Shown here piece after piece: positions 30,976-37,259 of a DNA stretch of 37,259 nucleotides; the stretch's first letter is position 1; each line of letters begins with the position of its first letter. The DNA is from an uncultured Sutterellaceae bacterium (lineage in GTDB: Bacteria; Pseudomonadota; Gammaproteobacteria; Burkholderiales; Burkholderiaceae_F), in NCBI GenBank assembly GCA_902797695.1, contig CADBTW010000034.1, positions 1 through 37,259 on the forward strand, written 5' to 3'. The notes under the pieces are model-generated. The model saw only the letters and a program-made list of their open reading frames with translations. It made no database searches and was not told the DNA's origin. Position numbers and translations under genes: made by a program.

Positions 30976-31797
30976 TTACCTCCATTCCGCGCCTCGCGGG
31001 CTGACCGCAGACGGCACGCGGTTCCCCCGTCGTCCCTCCCAGAAGAAGGGAACGCTTCTCGCCATTTCGCAGAGCCTCGAAAAGCACCGGTCGCCAGTCG
31101 CCTGCCTCAGGGCCTCCATGTTCGCGTTCGTCACAAGGACAATCGACCTGAGGCTCTGGTAGCGCTCGTTCACGACCGAGAAGAGAATCCGCTTCGTCCC
31201 GGCGTCATCAACCCCGCCCGCCTCGTCGATGATGAGGAGGTCGACCGACGTGAGCTTCGCGAGTTCCTCCCGCTCGCTTCCCTTCCCGCCCCAGGTCGAG
31301 CGGATGTTCCGGACGATCTCGTCGAACGTCGCGTAGAGAACAGATTTTCCGAGCCTCATCGCTTCCCGCCCGATCGCGCAGGCGAGGTGCGTCTTCCCTG
31401 TTCCCGGGGCTCCGTAGAGGATGAGGGAGTCGCCCTTCGGAAGGCGCTCCTCGAGCGTCCGGGCGTACGCTTCCGCCGCGGCCTTCGCCGCGCGCTCTTC
31501 AGGGGTCGAGGCGACGTAAGAGTGGAATGTCTTCCCCTGGAACCGGGCCGGGATCCCGGAGCGTCCCCACGCCTCCTTCTCCCTCCTGACCCGCTCGCAC
31601 TCGGGGCAGCGGTGCGCGAAGTGGCGGCTCGTCCCGTTCCCGACAACGTCCCTGAGGTAACGACCGTGCACTGGGCACTTCCCGTAGTAGTAGGTGAAGC
31701 CCTGCTTTGTTTCCTCTTCCTTTCCGTCGCCCCCGACCATAGGGGCCTTCATCCGGGCGAGCAACTCGGACGCCCGCAGCATGCGTTCCTTTTCCAT
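30976..31797 (-). CDS. DnaC-like helicase-loader ATPase
   Basis: 273 aa. An N-terminal part with Cys41, Cys64 and Cys67 and nearby His residues may bind zinc. The AAA+ domain has Walker A GAPGTGKT (129-136), Walker B LLIIDE (about 184-189) and the DnaC/IstB-type sensor VLVTNAN. DnaC proteins load the replicative helicase on DNA; phage and ICE copies do so for element replication. It follows the upstream DnaT/O-like gene with a one-base TGATG overlap, the usual O-P type pair. The C-terminus is basic. IstB of IS21 is an alternative family, but no transposase lies next to it. Confidence 0.87.
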   Translation of the reverse strand: MEKERMLRASELLARMKAPMVGGDGKEEETKQGFTYYYGKCPVHGRYLRDVVGNGTSRHFAHRCPECERVRREKEAWGRSGIPARFQGKTFHSYVASTPEERAAKAAAEAYARTLEERLPKGDSLILYGAPGTGKTHLACAIGREAMRLGKSVLYATFDEIVRNIRSTWGGKGSEREELAKLTSVDLLIIDEAGGVDDAGTKRILFSVVNERYQSLRSIVLVTNANMEALRQATGDRCFSRLCEMARSVPFFWEGRRGNRVPSAVSPRGAEWR

Positions 31798-32798
31798 CAG
31801 ATTTCTCCCGAAAGGTAGTACTCCCGCGTGAAGGGAATCGAGTCGAGGTCAGTGCCCCGGTTTTCCTTTTCAGGCGGCGCTGTTTTCCTCTTCCGGAACC
31901 GCTTAACGAACGGGGTGTCGAGCTGCCGGAGCCACGCCATGAGCCATTCCGCGTCCGTCTTCCGCCCCTTTCCCCGGGGCACCCGGCTCCAGAACGAGCG
32001 GAATTCCTCGAACGCGAGCATGGGGTCGATATCGGGGTGGCGCATTTCCGCCGCCTGCAGCCAGTCGTCAGGAATCGTCTGAAGCGTGAAGGGATGCGGC
32101 CCCGCTGTCTTCGGTTTCCCTGCAGGCGCTTTTCCCTGGGGTGAAGGCGTGGTGCTGCGCATTTCGGCGCTGCATGCATTCCTTCTTTCTTCCCTTCCTT
32201 TTCCTTCCCTGTTCATTCCATGTTCTGTGCCAGCTTCTGACCGCTTTGTGTCAGTTTCCGACCCAGATGGATCAGGAACTGGCACAACGGCCGGACGGGA
32301 ACACGGTCCCGGAGCCGGCTTCGCCTTGCCCCGTACATCGTTTTCAGGGGCGCTTTGTGCCGGATCAGGGGACGTCTTTCCTTTCCCCTTCTGGCCCGTT
32401 CCCTCCGTCGCGGGATGCGCGATGGTCCCGCACTCCCCGGATTGCGTCTCGACGGTCCGCCCGTCCGTGCTGCTTCCCCCCGCGCCGCCGTTTCCTGAAT
32501 CCCGGCCGCCGTTCCGCTGGGCTTCGGTCATCAGGAGCTCGTAGTCCGTCCTCAGGGTCCGGCCTCTCTCTGACTTCTTCACTTGCCGGCGAATGAGCCG
32601 GTCCTTCTCGAGCGAATCGAGCGCCGCCCGGAGCGTTGTGTTCGAGCGGATCCCCGTCTCTTCCCGAAGGAGCCTGAGGCTCGGGTAGCAGGCGCCCGTC
32701 TGCTCGTTCAGGTGCCAGGCGAGGACGAGGAGGCAGGCTTTTCCGAGCGCGGTGCTTGTTTCGGTCTTCATGGCCCAGTTGATCGCGGCGTAGCTCAT
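31797..32798 (-). CDS. Phage-type replication initiator / DnaT-like protein
   Basis: 333 aa in three parts. An N-terminal winged helix (about 1-95, the HTH_36 pattern: KACLLVLAWHLNEQTGxCYPS, LREETGIRSNTTLRAALDSLEKDRLI). A long disordered linker rich in Ser, Gly, Pro and Glu (about 95-225). A C-terminal DnaT-like single-strand-binding domain (about 238-300: HPDIDPMLAFEEFRSFW, KTDAEWLMAWLRQL). This matches lambda-O-like initiators of phages and integrative elements, which bind the origin and recruit the helicase through the DnaC-like partner. AAGGAAGGAA precedes the ATG. It may bind an origin in its own linker DNA or in the upstream gap. Confidence 0.82.
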   Translation of the reverse strand: MSYAAINWAMKTETSTALGKACLLVLAWHLNEQTGACYPSLRLLREETGIRSNTTLRAALDSLEKDRLIRRQVKKSERGRTLRTDYELLMTEAQRNGGRDSGNGGAGGSSTDGRTVETQSGECGTIAHPATEGTGQKGKGKTSPDPAQSAPENDVRGKAKPAPGPCSRPAVVPVPDPSGSETDTKRSEAGTEHGMNREGKGREERRNACSAEMRSTTPSPQGKAPAGKPKTAGPHPFTLQTIPDDWLQAAEMRHPDIDPMLAFEEFRSFWSRVPRGKGRKTDAEWLMAWLRQLDTPFVKRFRKRKTAPPEKENRGTDLDSIPFTREYYLSGEI

Positions 32799-33332
32799 TC
32801 GGGGATTCCTTCCTTAAAGTGTCGTTCTTTTCCTTTTCCGGTTCCCAGAGGGCAAAAAGGCCCCATTCGGGCACCGGGGAAGAGTCCCCCGGAGCCTCGC
32901 GAACCGGTCTTGTGTGCGTGTGTTTTTGTCCTGCAGCGCGGGGCGCGTCGGCGAAGCCGGCTGCAGGTTCTCTTTATGGCGGGGAACCGGGCGTTCGCCC
33001 GGGTTCCCGCGGCTTCGTGCCTTTCCGGAGTGAAGGAGGGGGAGGGACCTCCGGCCGGAAGCCCCGGCCTCCCTCGTCTGAACCCCTTTGCCTCATCCTC
33101 TTCCCCTCCGATGTCCGCGGCTTATCCCGGGGCCCCTGGGGCTCCTCGAAGCCGCTCTTCCCGAAAGAGTTTCCTGACAATTGATATTGAATCGTCTTGA
33201 AAATCGCTCTTTCCGTATGAGGGGATCTTACGCCACTCAGGTTAAAAGTGCAAAGGGCTGGATTAGGAAAATGCTTTACCTGAATTGGTGCTTATGGATG
33301 GAAGATCGGCGAATTCGGGCTTTTTCCCCGGC
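32799..33332. other. Non-coding divergent region between replication and repressor genes
   Basis: Bases 32799-33170 are GC-rich with several short hairpins; open frames here are low-complexity and unconvincing. No Cro-like gene is visible although one would be expected in a phage immunity region. From about 33178 the DNA becomes AT-rich, consistent with promoters for the repressor on the right. Confidence 0.45.
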
Positions 33333-33354
33333 GGTTAATGGGGTATCATTAACC
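33333..33354. promoter_or_regulatory. Operator-like palindrome before the second repressor
   Basis: Perfect 8-bp arms GGTTAATG (33333-33340) and CATTAACC (33347-33354) around a 6-base centre. A TATAAA element follows at about 33369-33374. The gene's ATG lies ~76 bases downstream, so this is a natural autoregulatory operator. Confidence 0.65.
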
Positions 33355-33430
33355 TTGCTTAAGCGAATTATAAACCCGGGAAAACTTTTTTGAAGGCACC
33401 CGGGGCCTTCCCGGAAAGAGGAGAACCCCA

Positions 33431-34057
33431 ATGGCCCAGTGGCACGAAAGGCTTCGCTTCGCGATGGAGGCGAACGGCGTTACTTCGGCGGACCTCGTCC
33501 GGGCGACGGGGCTCTCGGCCCCCGCGATCAAGAAATGGGTGGACGGGCTAGTCTCCGCTCCGAAGTATGACGACGTGATCCGGGCGAGCACGGCCCTCAA
33601 GGTGAGCCCAGAGTGGCTGATGAGCGGGAAGGGCGAGATCGACATCGCGGGGAACATCCCCGCGATGGTGAGAATCCAGCCGGTGCGGCCCGCGGCCGGA
33701 AACGCCCCCGTGGTCCACCAGGTGACCGTGACCCCCGAGTGGTTCGCGAAGCGCTTCCCGGGGCTGCGGCCGGGCGAAGTGCGCCTTCTCACGATGGAGG
33801 GGGACTCGATGGCGCCCGTGATTGCTGACGGCGACCCCGTCTTCCTCGACGTCCGTAAGGGGGAAGGGATGGAGGACGCCGTGTACGCGTTCGAGTTCGG
33901 GAGCGAAACCTACGTGCGTGCTGTCACCCGGGCGCCGGGGAAGTTCATTTTCACGTGCGCGAACCCCGCGTTCGGGTCGTTCGAGCTCACGCGGGCGGAA
34001 GCTGAAGGGGTACAGGTCCTGGGGCGCGTCCTCGGGCTCCGCTGGGGCGGCCGCTAA
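33431..34057 (+). CDS. S24-type HTH repressor, second copy
   Basis: 208 aa. N-terminal XRE helix-turn-helix (about 5-65: RLRFAMEANGVTSADLVRATGLSAPAIKKWVDG) and C-terminal LexA/S24 domain. The Ser motif is intact (EGDSMAP, Ser126), but the catalytic Lys position reads YVRAV, Arg163 in place of Lys. Such a protein may fold and dimerise but cleave poorly or not at all. GAGGAGAA precedes the ATG. It is divergent from the replication pair, the layout of a phage immunity region, and probably controls it through the 33333-33354 palindrome. Confidence 0.88.
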   Translation: MAQWHERLRFAMEANGVTSADLVRATGLSAPAIKKWVDGLVSAPKYDDVIRASTALKVSPEWLMSGKGEIDIAGNIPAMVRIQPVRPAAGNAPVVHQVTVTPEWFAKRFPGLRPGEVRLLTMEGDSMAPVIADGDPVFLDVRKGEGMEDAVYAFEFGSETYVRAVTRAPGKFIFTCANPAFGSFELTRAEAEGVQVLGRVLGLRWGGR

Positions 34058-34063
34058 GTTCCC

Positions 34064-34666
34064 TTAGAGCCCGTTCTTCCACGTGTTGAGGTGCACGCGA
34101 GCCGGGTCGTGCCGCTTCGCGCTCGCGCCGGAAACGGCGTCAGGCGCCTTTTCCCCTACCGCCACCATGATCTGCGGGACGATGTCGCGCGAGAGCCCGA
34201 GCGCCTTCTGCGACCCTTCGATCCGTCCCTTCACCGGGGCGAGGCTCATCGGAACCGAGTGGAGCCCGAGGTGCGCGGCTTCGGCGAGCACGGCTTCAGC
34301 AGCCGCTCCGGCGTCGAACGCGACGAGGTCCGCGATCCGGGTGTCCCGCATGTTCGCGCAGATCACGAGGACGGCCGGCGCCGTGTCAAGCGCGGTTGCG
34401 TAGGGAGACGCGGTCTTCAGCCGTCCGAGGACACCGCGGTCCGTCACCCAGAAGAACTCGAGCGAGCGCTGGTCCACCGCCGTGGGGGCTGAGAACGCGG
34501 CAGCGGTGAGCGTCCTTAGCGTCGCGAGGGGAAGCGCCTTCCCGGTGAAGCTCCGGGCGGTCACGCGGCTGAAGACGTCGCCCTGGGGAGCTGCGGTTGC
34601 GGCGAAGGCCGGTGTTCCGGCGAGGAGCAGCGCGAAGAGCGCCGCGAACGCTTTCGTTCCTTTCAT
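34064..34666 (-). CDS. Exported nitroreductase-family flavoprotein
   Basis: 200 aa. Residues 1-22 are a clear Sec signal peptide (LLLAGTPAFA/ATA). The mature part has the nitroreductase pattern: RVTARSFTGKAL (the RRSVR-type FMN contact), an APTAVDQRSLEFFWV core (APSA-NxQPW type), a middle helical region and a GLHSVPMSLAP stretch. The family uses FMN to reduce nitro groups, quinones or similar acceptors; most members are cytoplasmic. An exported version would act in the periplasm, where FMN supply is unusual, so a respiratory or detoxifying role is possible. Convergent with the repressor gene, whose stop lies only six bases away. Confidence 0.85.
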   Translation of the reverse strand: MKGTKAFAALFALLLAGTPAFAATAAPQGDVFSRVTARSFTGKALPLATLRTLTAAAFSAPTAVDQRSLEFFWVTDRGVLGRLKTASPYATALDTAPAVLVICANMRDTRIADLVAFDAGAAAEAVLAEAAHLGLHSVPMSLAPVKGRIEGSQKALGLSRDIVPQIMVAVGEKAPDAVSGASAKRHDPARVHLNTWKNGL

Positions 34667-34884
34667 TTTTTCGATCCTTTTCGACCGGAGGCGGGGACCC
34701 CCGGGATTCCGGGCTTCATTTTATGGGGGGCGGCAAAACCCCGCGCGGCCTCATCCTTCGAGCCTTGGGAAGTGGAATAAGCCGCTTTTGGCAGCCGATC
34801 CTGCTTCTTCCGGAGCCTCGCGGACATTGGCATCTTCGATTACATTCAATGAGTTGCCATTTTTCCTGAGAAACGCCTGTTGCC

Positions 34885-36009
34885 ATGAACGAGAAATACG
34901 CTTCGCTTTTCGACTCCCTCACGCTGAATAACGGCGTGGTGCTGAAGAACCGGCTCGCGGTCGCGCCGCTCACCGAATTCGGCTCGAACCCGGACGGGAC
35001 GATTTCGGACGAGGACCGCGCGTACTACCGCGGCCGCGCCGAGGGCTACGGGCTCTTCATCGCGCCAGCGAACTGCGTCGCGCCTGCCGGGAAGGCCTTC
35101 TGGGGCCAGCCCTGCAGCTGGGGAGAGGAGTACCTCGAGTCGCTTCGCGAGACCGCGTCGATCATCAAGGCCCAGGGGGCGGTCGCCGTCCTCCAGATCC
35201 ACCACGGCGGCGACCAGGCGATCAAGGAGCTGATTCCGAACGGAGACGCGGTTTCAGCCTCTGACGAGCCGGAGCGCGGCGTCCGAGCGATGACCGGGGA
35301 CGAGGTCGAGGCGACTGTCAAGGCGTTCGCCGACGCCGCCGACCTCGCGCTCCGCGCGGGCTACGACGGGGTCGAGATCCACGGCGCGAACCAGTATCTC
35401 CTCCAGCAGTTCTATTCCGCGCACACGAACAAGCGCACCGACCGCTGGGGCGGGGCGCGAGAGAAACGGATGGCGTTCCCGCTCGCGGTCGCGGACGCCG
35501 TGCTCGAAGTGCGTGAGAAGCATAACCGCCCCGACTTCGTCATCGGCTACCGGTTCTCGCCCGAAGAGCCGTGGGATGACGGCCTCACGATGGAGGACAC
35601 GTACGCGCTCGTTGACGAGCTCGCGAAGCGCCCGTTCCAGTACCTCCACATGTCGCAGAAGAACTTCTGGATGCATGTCCGGCGCGGCGACAGCACTGAG
35701 AAGTCGCGGCTTCTCGAAGTGAGGAAGCGGATCGCGGGCCGGATGGCCCTCATCGGCGTCGGCGGCCTCTGGACCGCGGACGACCTCGTGAAGGCCCGCG
35801 AGAGCGGCTACGCGGACCTCGTCGCCCAGGGGTGCGCAGTGCTCGTGAACCCGGGGCTCCCGAAGCTGATCGAGGAAGGGCGGGAAGGGGAGATCGAGCT
35901 CGCGCCCGACCCCGCACGGGCTGACCGGCACGGGCTTCCGAAGCGGCTCTGGGACATGAGCGTAAGCGGCGTGCTCCCGTGGCTCCCGCCAGTAAAGAAG
36001 GTGGAGTAG
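34885..36009 (+). CDS. Old Yellow Enzyme-type NADH:flavin oxidoreductase
   Basis: A 374-aa TIM-barrel FMN enzyme. It has the N-terminal LKNRLAVAPLTEF stretch, IHHGG (His of the flavin site), the catalytic HGANQYLLQQFYSAHTNKRTDRWGG segment (HxxN pair and the TNxRxDxWGG signature) and the phosphate-binding LIGVGGLWTADDL region. It lacks the C-terminal iron-sulfur/FAD part of dienoyl-CoA reductases, so it belongs to the single-domain ene-reductase group. It reduces activated C=C bonds with NAD(P)H. Divergent from the exported nitroreductase over a 218-base gap, so the two may share regulation. Confidence 0.92.
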   Translation: MNEKYASLFDSLTLNNGVVLKNRLAVAPLTEFGSNPDGTISDEDRAYYRGRAEGYGLFIAPANCVAPAGKAFWGQPCSWGEEYLESLRETASIIKAQGAVAVLQIHHGGDQAIKELIPNGDAVSASDEPERGVRAMTGDEVEATVKAFADAADLALRAGYDGVEIHGANQYLLQQFYSAHTNKRTDRWGGAREKRMAFPLAVADAVLEVREKHNRPDFVIGYRFSPEEPWDDGLTMEDTYALVDELAKRPFQYLHMSQKNFWMHVRRGDSTEKSRLLEVRKRIAGRMALIGVGGLWTADDLVKARESGYADLVAQGCAVLVNPGLPKLIEEGREGEIELAPDPARADRHGLPKRLWDMSVSGVLPWLPPVKKVE

Positions 36010-36054
36010 CAGACTAGAGTTTCCTCCCGGCTGCTTCCCGGGAGGAAGGGTTTG

Positions 36055-36092
36055 AAAAGGCGGAAGGGCCTTCGGGGCCTTCCGCCTTTTTT
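36055..36092. terminator. Bidirectional terminator between the OYE gene and dinJ
   Basis: AAAAGGCGGAAGG (36055-36067) pairs with CCTTCCGCCTTTT (36078-36090) around a UUCG-type loop, with T runs on both strands. It serves the oxidoreductase on the plus strand and the antitoxin gene on the minus strand. A second GC hairpin lies at 36023-36045. Confidence 0.9.
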
Positions 36093-36109
36093 GGAACTTG
36101 ATGCGGGGA

Positions 36110-36382
36110 TCAGGACTCGAGCGCAGCCTTCAGCTCTTCAACGCTCCCGTAGCTCTTCGCGCTGGGGTCTTTCGCGAGCCGCTCGGCTTCGGCCATCGCT
36201 TCGAGCGTCTTCTTGGAGAAATGCTGGTCTTCTGCGGTGAAAGGAAGCTCTCCGCGTAGGACGCACTGGCGGAGGAAAAGGTTGACCGCGGTGTCGAGGT
36301 CGAGCCCCAGCCGCGAGAAAAGCACCTCGGCTTCCTTCCTTAAGCCTTCGTCTACTTCAATCCGCAGGATTTCCTTTGCCAT
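36110..36382 (-). CDS. dinJ: RelB/DinJ-type antitoxin, no toxin adjacent
   Basis: 90 aa from the ATG at 36382, preceded by GAGGAGGAAAA. The N-terminal ribbon-helix-helix part (EILRIEVDEGLRKEAEVLFSRLGLDLDTAVNLFLRQ) is the DinJ signature, followed by the usual RGELPFTAEDQ stretch and an acidic toxin-binding tail. DinJ represses its own operon and neutralises a YafQ-type RNase. The terminator comes 18 bases after the stop, leaving no room for a toxin, and no toxin is seen upstream, so this is an orphan or the remnant of a pair. Confidence 0.9.
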   Translation of the reverse strand: MAKEILRIEVDEGLRKEAEVLFSRLGLDLDTAVNLFLRQCVLRGELPFTAEDQHFSKKTLEAMAEAERLAKDPSAKSYGSVEELKAALES

Positions 36383-36508
36383 GGTTTTCCTCCTCAAGGC
36401 TGTCAGTCTTCTTATGGTAACAGCAGAACAGTGGAGGTAATATAAAAAATTCCTCTGGCAATTGAAGCATCGTCTAGGGGGAAATGGGAGATTTCCGGAT
36501 AGATCCTG
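36383..36508. other. Upstream region of dinJ, no gene seen
   Basis: An AT-rich stretch with a minus-strand TATATT element near 36436-36443 that could be the dinJ -10. No convincing palindrome. The small-RNA terminator begins at 36509. Confidence 0.35.
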
Positions 36509-36623
36509 AAAAAACAGAGGCCGTGCCTTCAGGCCTACTCGGCACGGCCACTCCGATTCCCGCCACTCTGAAGGTCCGGGCTACTTCATCCCCGGGCGCC
36601 CGCAACAGGATCGTATCTGCTTA
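36509..36623 (-). ncRNA. Predicted small RNA of about 115 nt
   Basis: A free-standing transcription unit without an open frame. The 3' end is a perfect 9-bp stem (GGCACGGCC complement at 36519-36527 and 36541-36549) followed on the minus strand by TCTG and six T. The start is inferred ~7 bases after the promoter at 36630-36658. The body contains four RAGURGSC-like motifs and four GGA triplets. I do not match it to SRP RNA, 6S RNA or tmRNA. Targets unknown. Confidence 0.6.
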
Positions 36624-36629
36624 AATAAC

Positions 36630-36658
36630 AATGTAAATCAGGACGGTTTTTCGGTCAA
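36630..36658 (-). promoter_or_regulatory. Sigma-70-like promoter of the small RNA
   Basis: -35 TTGACC (36653-36658) and -10 TACATT (36630-36635) with the ideal 17-base spacer on the minus strand. Confidence 0.65.
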
Positions 36659-36755
36659 GTGGCAGGAGAGTGACGGCTTTCAGGTCGCCTGTGCCTGGCG
36701 CCTCGGCGAGAGGCCTGCTCTTTTTCGTTCCTCTTTTTCAGTTCGGAGCATGCAC

Positions 36756-37037
36756 ATGGCTCATGATTTCCGTTATCCCGCGCGCGTCGAACCGAATGGC
36801 ACCGGAGGCTGGATCGCGTCGTTCATCGACGTACCGGAAGCTCGCACAGAAGCGTTCAACCTTGGTGAACTGAAGGAATACGCGCTCGACGCCCTGGTTA
36901 CGGCGATCGATTTTTACGAGGGGGACGGCCGGGCGTTCCCGCTTCCCTCCACCCCAGTGGACGGGGACCTCGTCGTGAAACTTCCGGCGGCTGATGTTTC
37001 AAGGGGCCTTCGACTTCACAAATCGGCAGGTGCCTGA
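36756..37037 (+). CDS. HicB-like antitoxin, short and without HicA
   Basis: 93 aa from the ATG at 36756, which has GGAG seven bases upstream; an ATG at 36750 is too close to that site. The RNase-H-like HicB fold is seen in YPARVEPNGTGGWIASFIDVPEA and in EYALDALVTAIDFYEGDGRAFPLPS. Typical HicB proteins continue with a C-terminal helix-turn-helix or ribbon-helix-helix part; here the protein ends soon after LPAADVSRGLRLHK. No hicA is found on either side. It may be a degenerate antitoxin or a domain acting alone. Confidence 0.82.
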   Translation: MAHDFRYPARVEPNGTGGWIASFIDVPEARTEAFNLGELKEYALDALVTAIDFYEGDGRAFPLPSTPVDGDLVVKLPAADVSRGLRLHKSAGA

Positions 37038-37259
37038 AACCGTTCCGGAAGATGTCCACGGTCATCGCAGGACGCGTTTTACCCTACATTGTTCAAAAAG
37101 TTATTTTTGAAATTTCCTTTTTATTTTCAGAAAAGTAGATTGCTTTTCCGTCTGTTCTGTTGTCAAAGAACAGGGTTCTTCCCTTTTCTTTGTGAAAGGG
37201 TAGTAGAAACCTTAGTTTATTAAAGGTAACTAAAGAAGTAACCGACCTTGTAAAGGTTC
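37038..37259. other. AT-rich right edge with two hairpins, no gene
   Basis: Contains CTGTTCT (37152-37158) facing AGAACAG (37167-37173), and CCCTTT (37181-37186) facing AAAGGG (37195-37200). On the minus strand TGTTCTTTGACA (37161-37172) resembles a boxA element, but no rRNA follows. It may be the control region of a gene beyond the window. Confidence 0.35.

Noticed and set aside
37159-37172. boxA-like element suggesting an rRNA leader
   Set aside because: No rRNA sequence follows on that strand within the window, and the element also forms part of a simple hairpin.
1-37259. CRISPR arrays, tRNA or rRNA genes, insertion-sequence transposases, integrases
   Set aside because: No regularly spaced direct repeats with unique spacers, no tRNA T-loop-like sequence in context, and no transposase or integrase motif were found on reading both strands. 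The 15-bp array at 19098-19183 has spacers far too short for CRISPR.

Overview
The window is GC-rich DNA with dense, overlapping genes. It looks like a Gram-negative member of the Burkholderiales, most likely a gut Sutterellaceae-type bacterium. This rests on the neisserial/burkholderial porin at 29482-30591, the YadA-type and classical autotransporter barrels, the Proteobacterial VirB system and the set of anaerobe-type flavin enzymes. The taxonomic placement is inference; no rRNA or tRNA gene was seen.

Left half (1-20.3 kb): a mobile-element-like block. Position 60-1694 holds the 3' end of an autotransporter that lacks a signal peptide. From about 19.1 kb down to 1.8 kb runs a single minus-strand operon, almost every junction being a stop/start overlap. 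In transcription order it encodes a YadA-like trimeric adhesin, VirB1 to VirB11, the coupling ATPase VirD4, three small charged proteins and an ArdC-type antirestriction protein. The set is a complete P-type type IV secretion apparatus, but no relaxase is visible. The adhesin gene overlaps virB1 by ATGA, so surface adhesion appears built into the transfer operon. A promoter candidate at 19074-19101 overlaps six TCAG-N3-CTGA palindromes placed exactly every 15 bp. Just upstream lies a CI-like repressor gene whose S24 domain has lost both catalytic residues.

Middle (20.4-30.6 kb): chromosomal-type accessory genes. These are an alpha/beta hydrolase, a NikR-type nickel regulator with a His-rich tail followed by a small Cys-containing TIGR04076-type protein, a DUF4143 ATPase enclosed by near-identical ~43-bp palindromes, two paralogous SAM methyltransferases, a Crp/Fnr regulator, a PatB-type C-S lyase, an exported esterase and a major porin with its own promoter and terminator.

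Right (30.9-37.3 kb): a phage-like replication and repressor module (a DnaT/O-like protein and a DnaC-like loader, divergent from a second S24-type repressor). Then come an exported nitroreductase divergent from an Old-Yellow-Enzyme-type reductase, and two antitoxin genes without partners (DinJ/RelB and HicB). Between those lies a convincing unannotated small-RNA unit with a -35/-10 promoter and a strong terminator. The last 220 bases are AT-rich with two hairpins and no gene.
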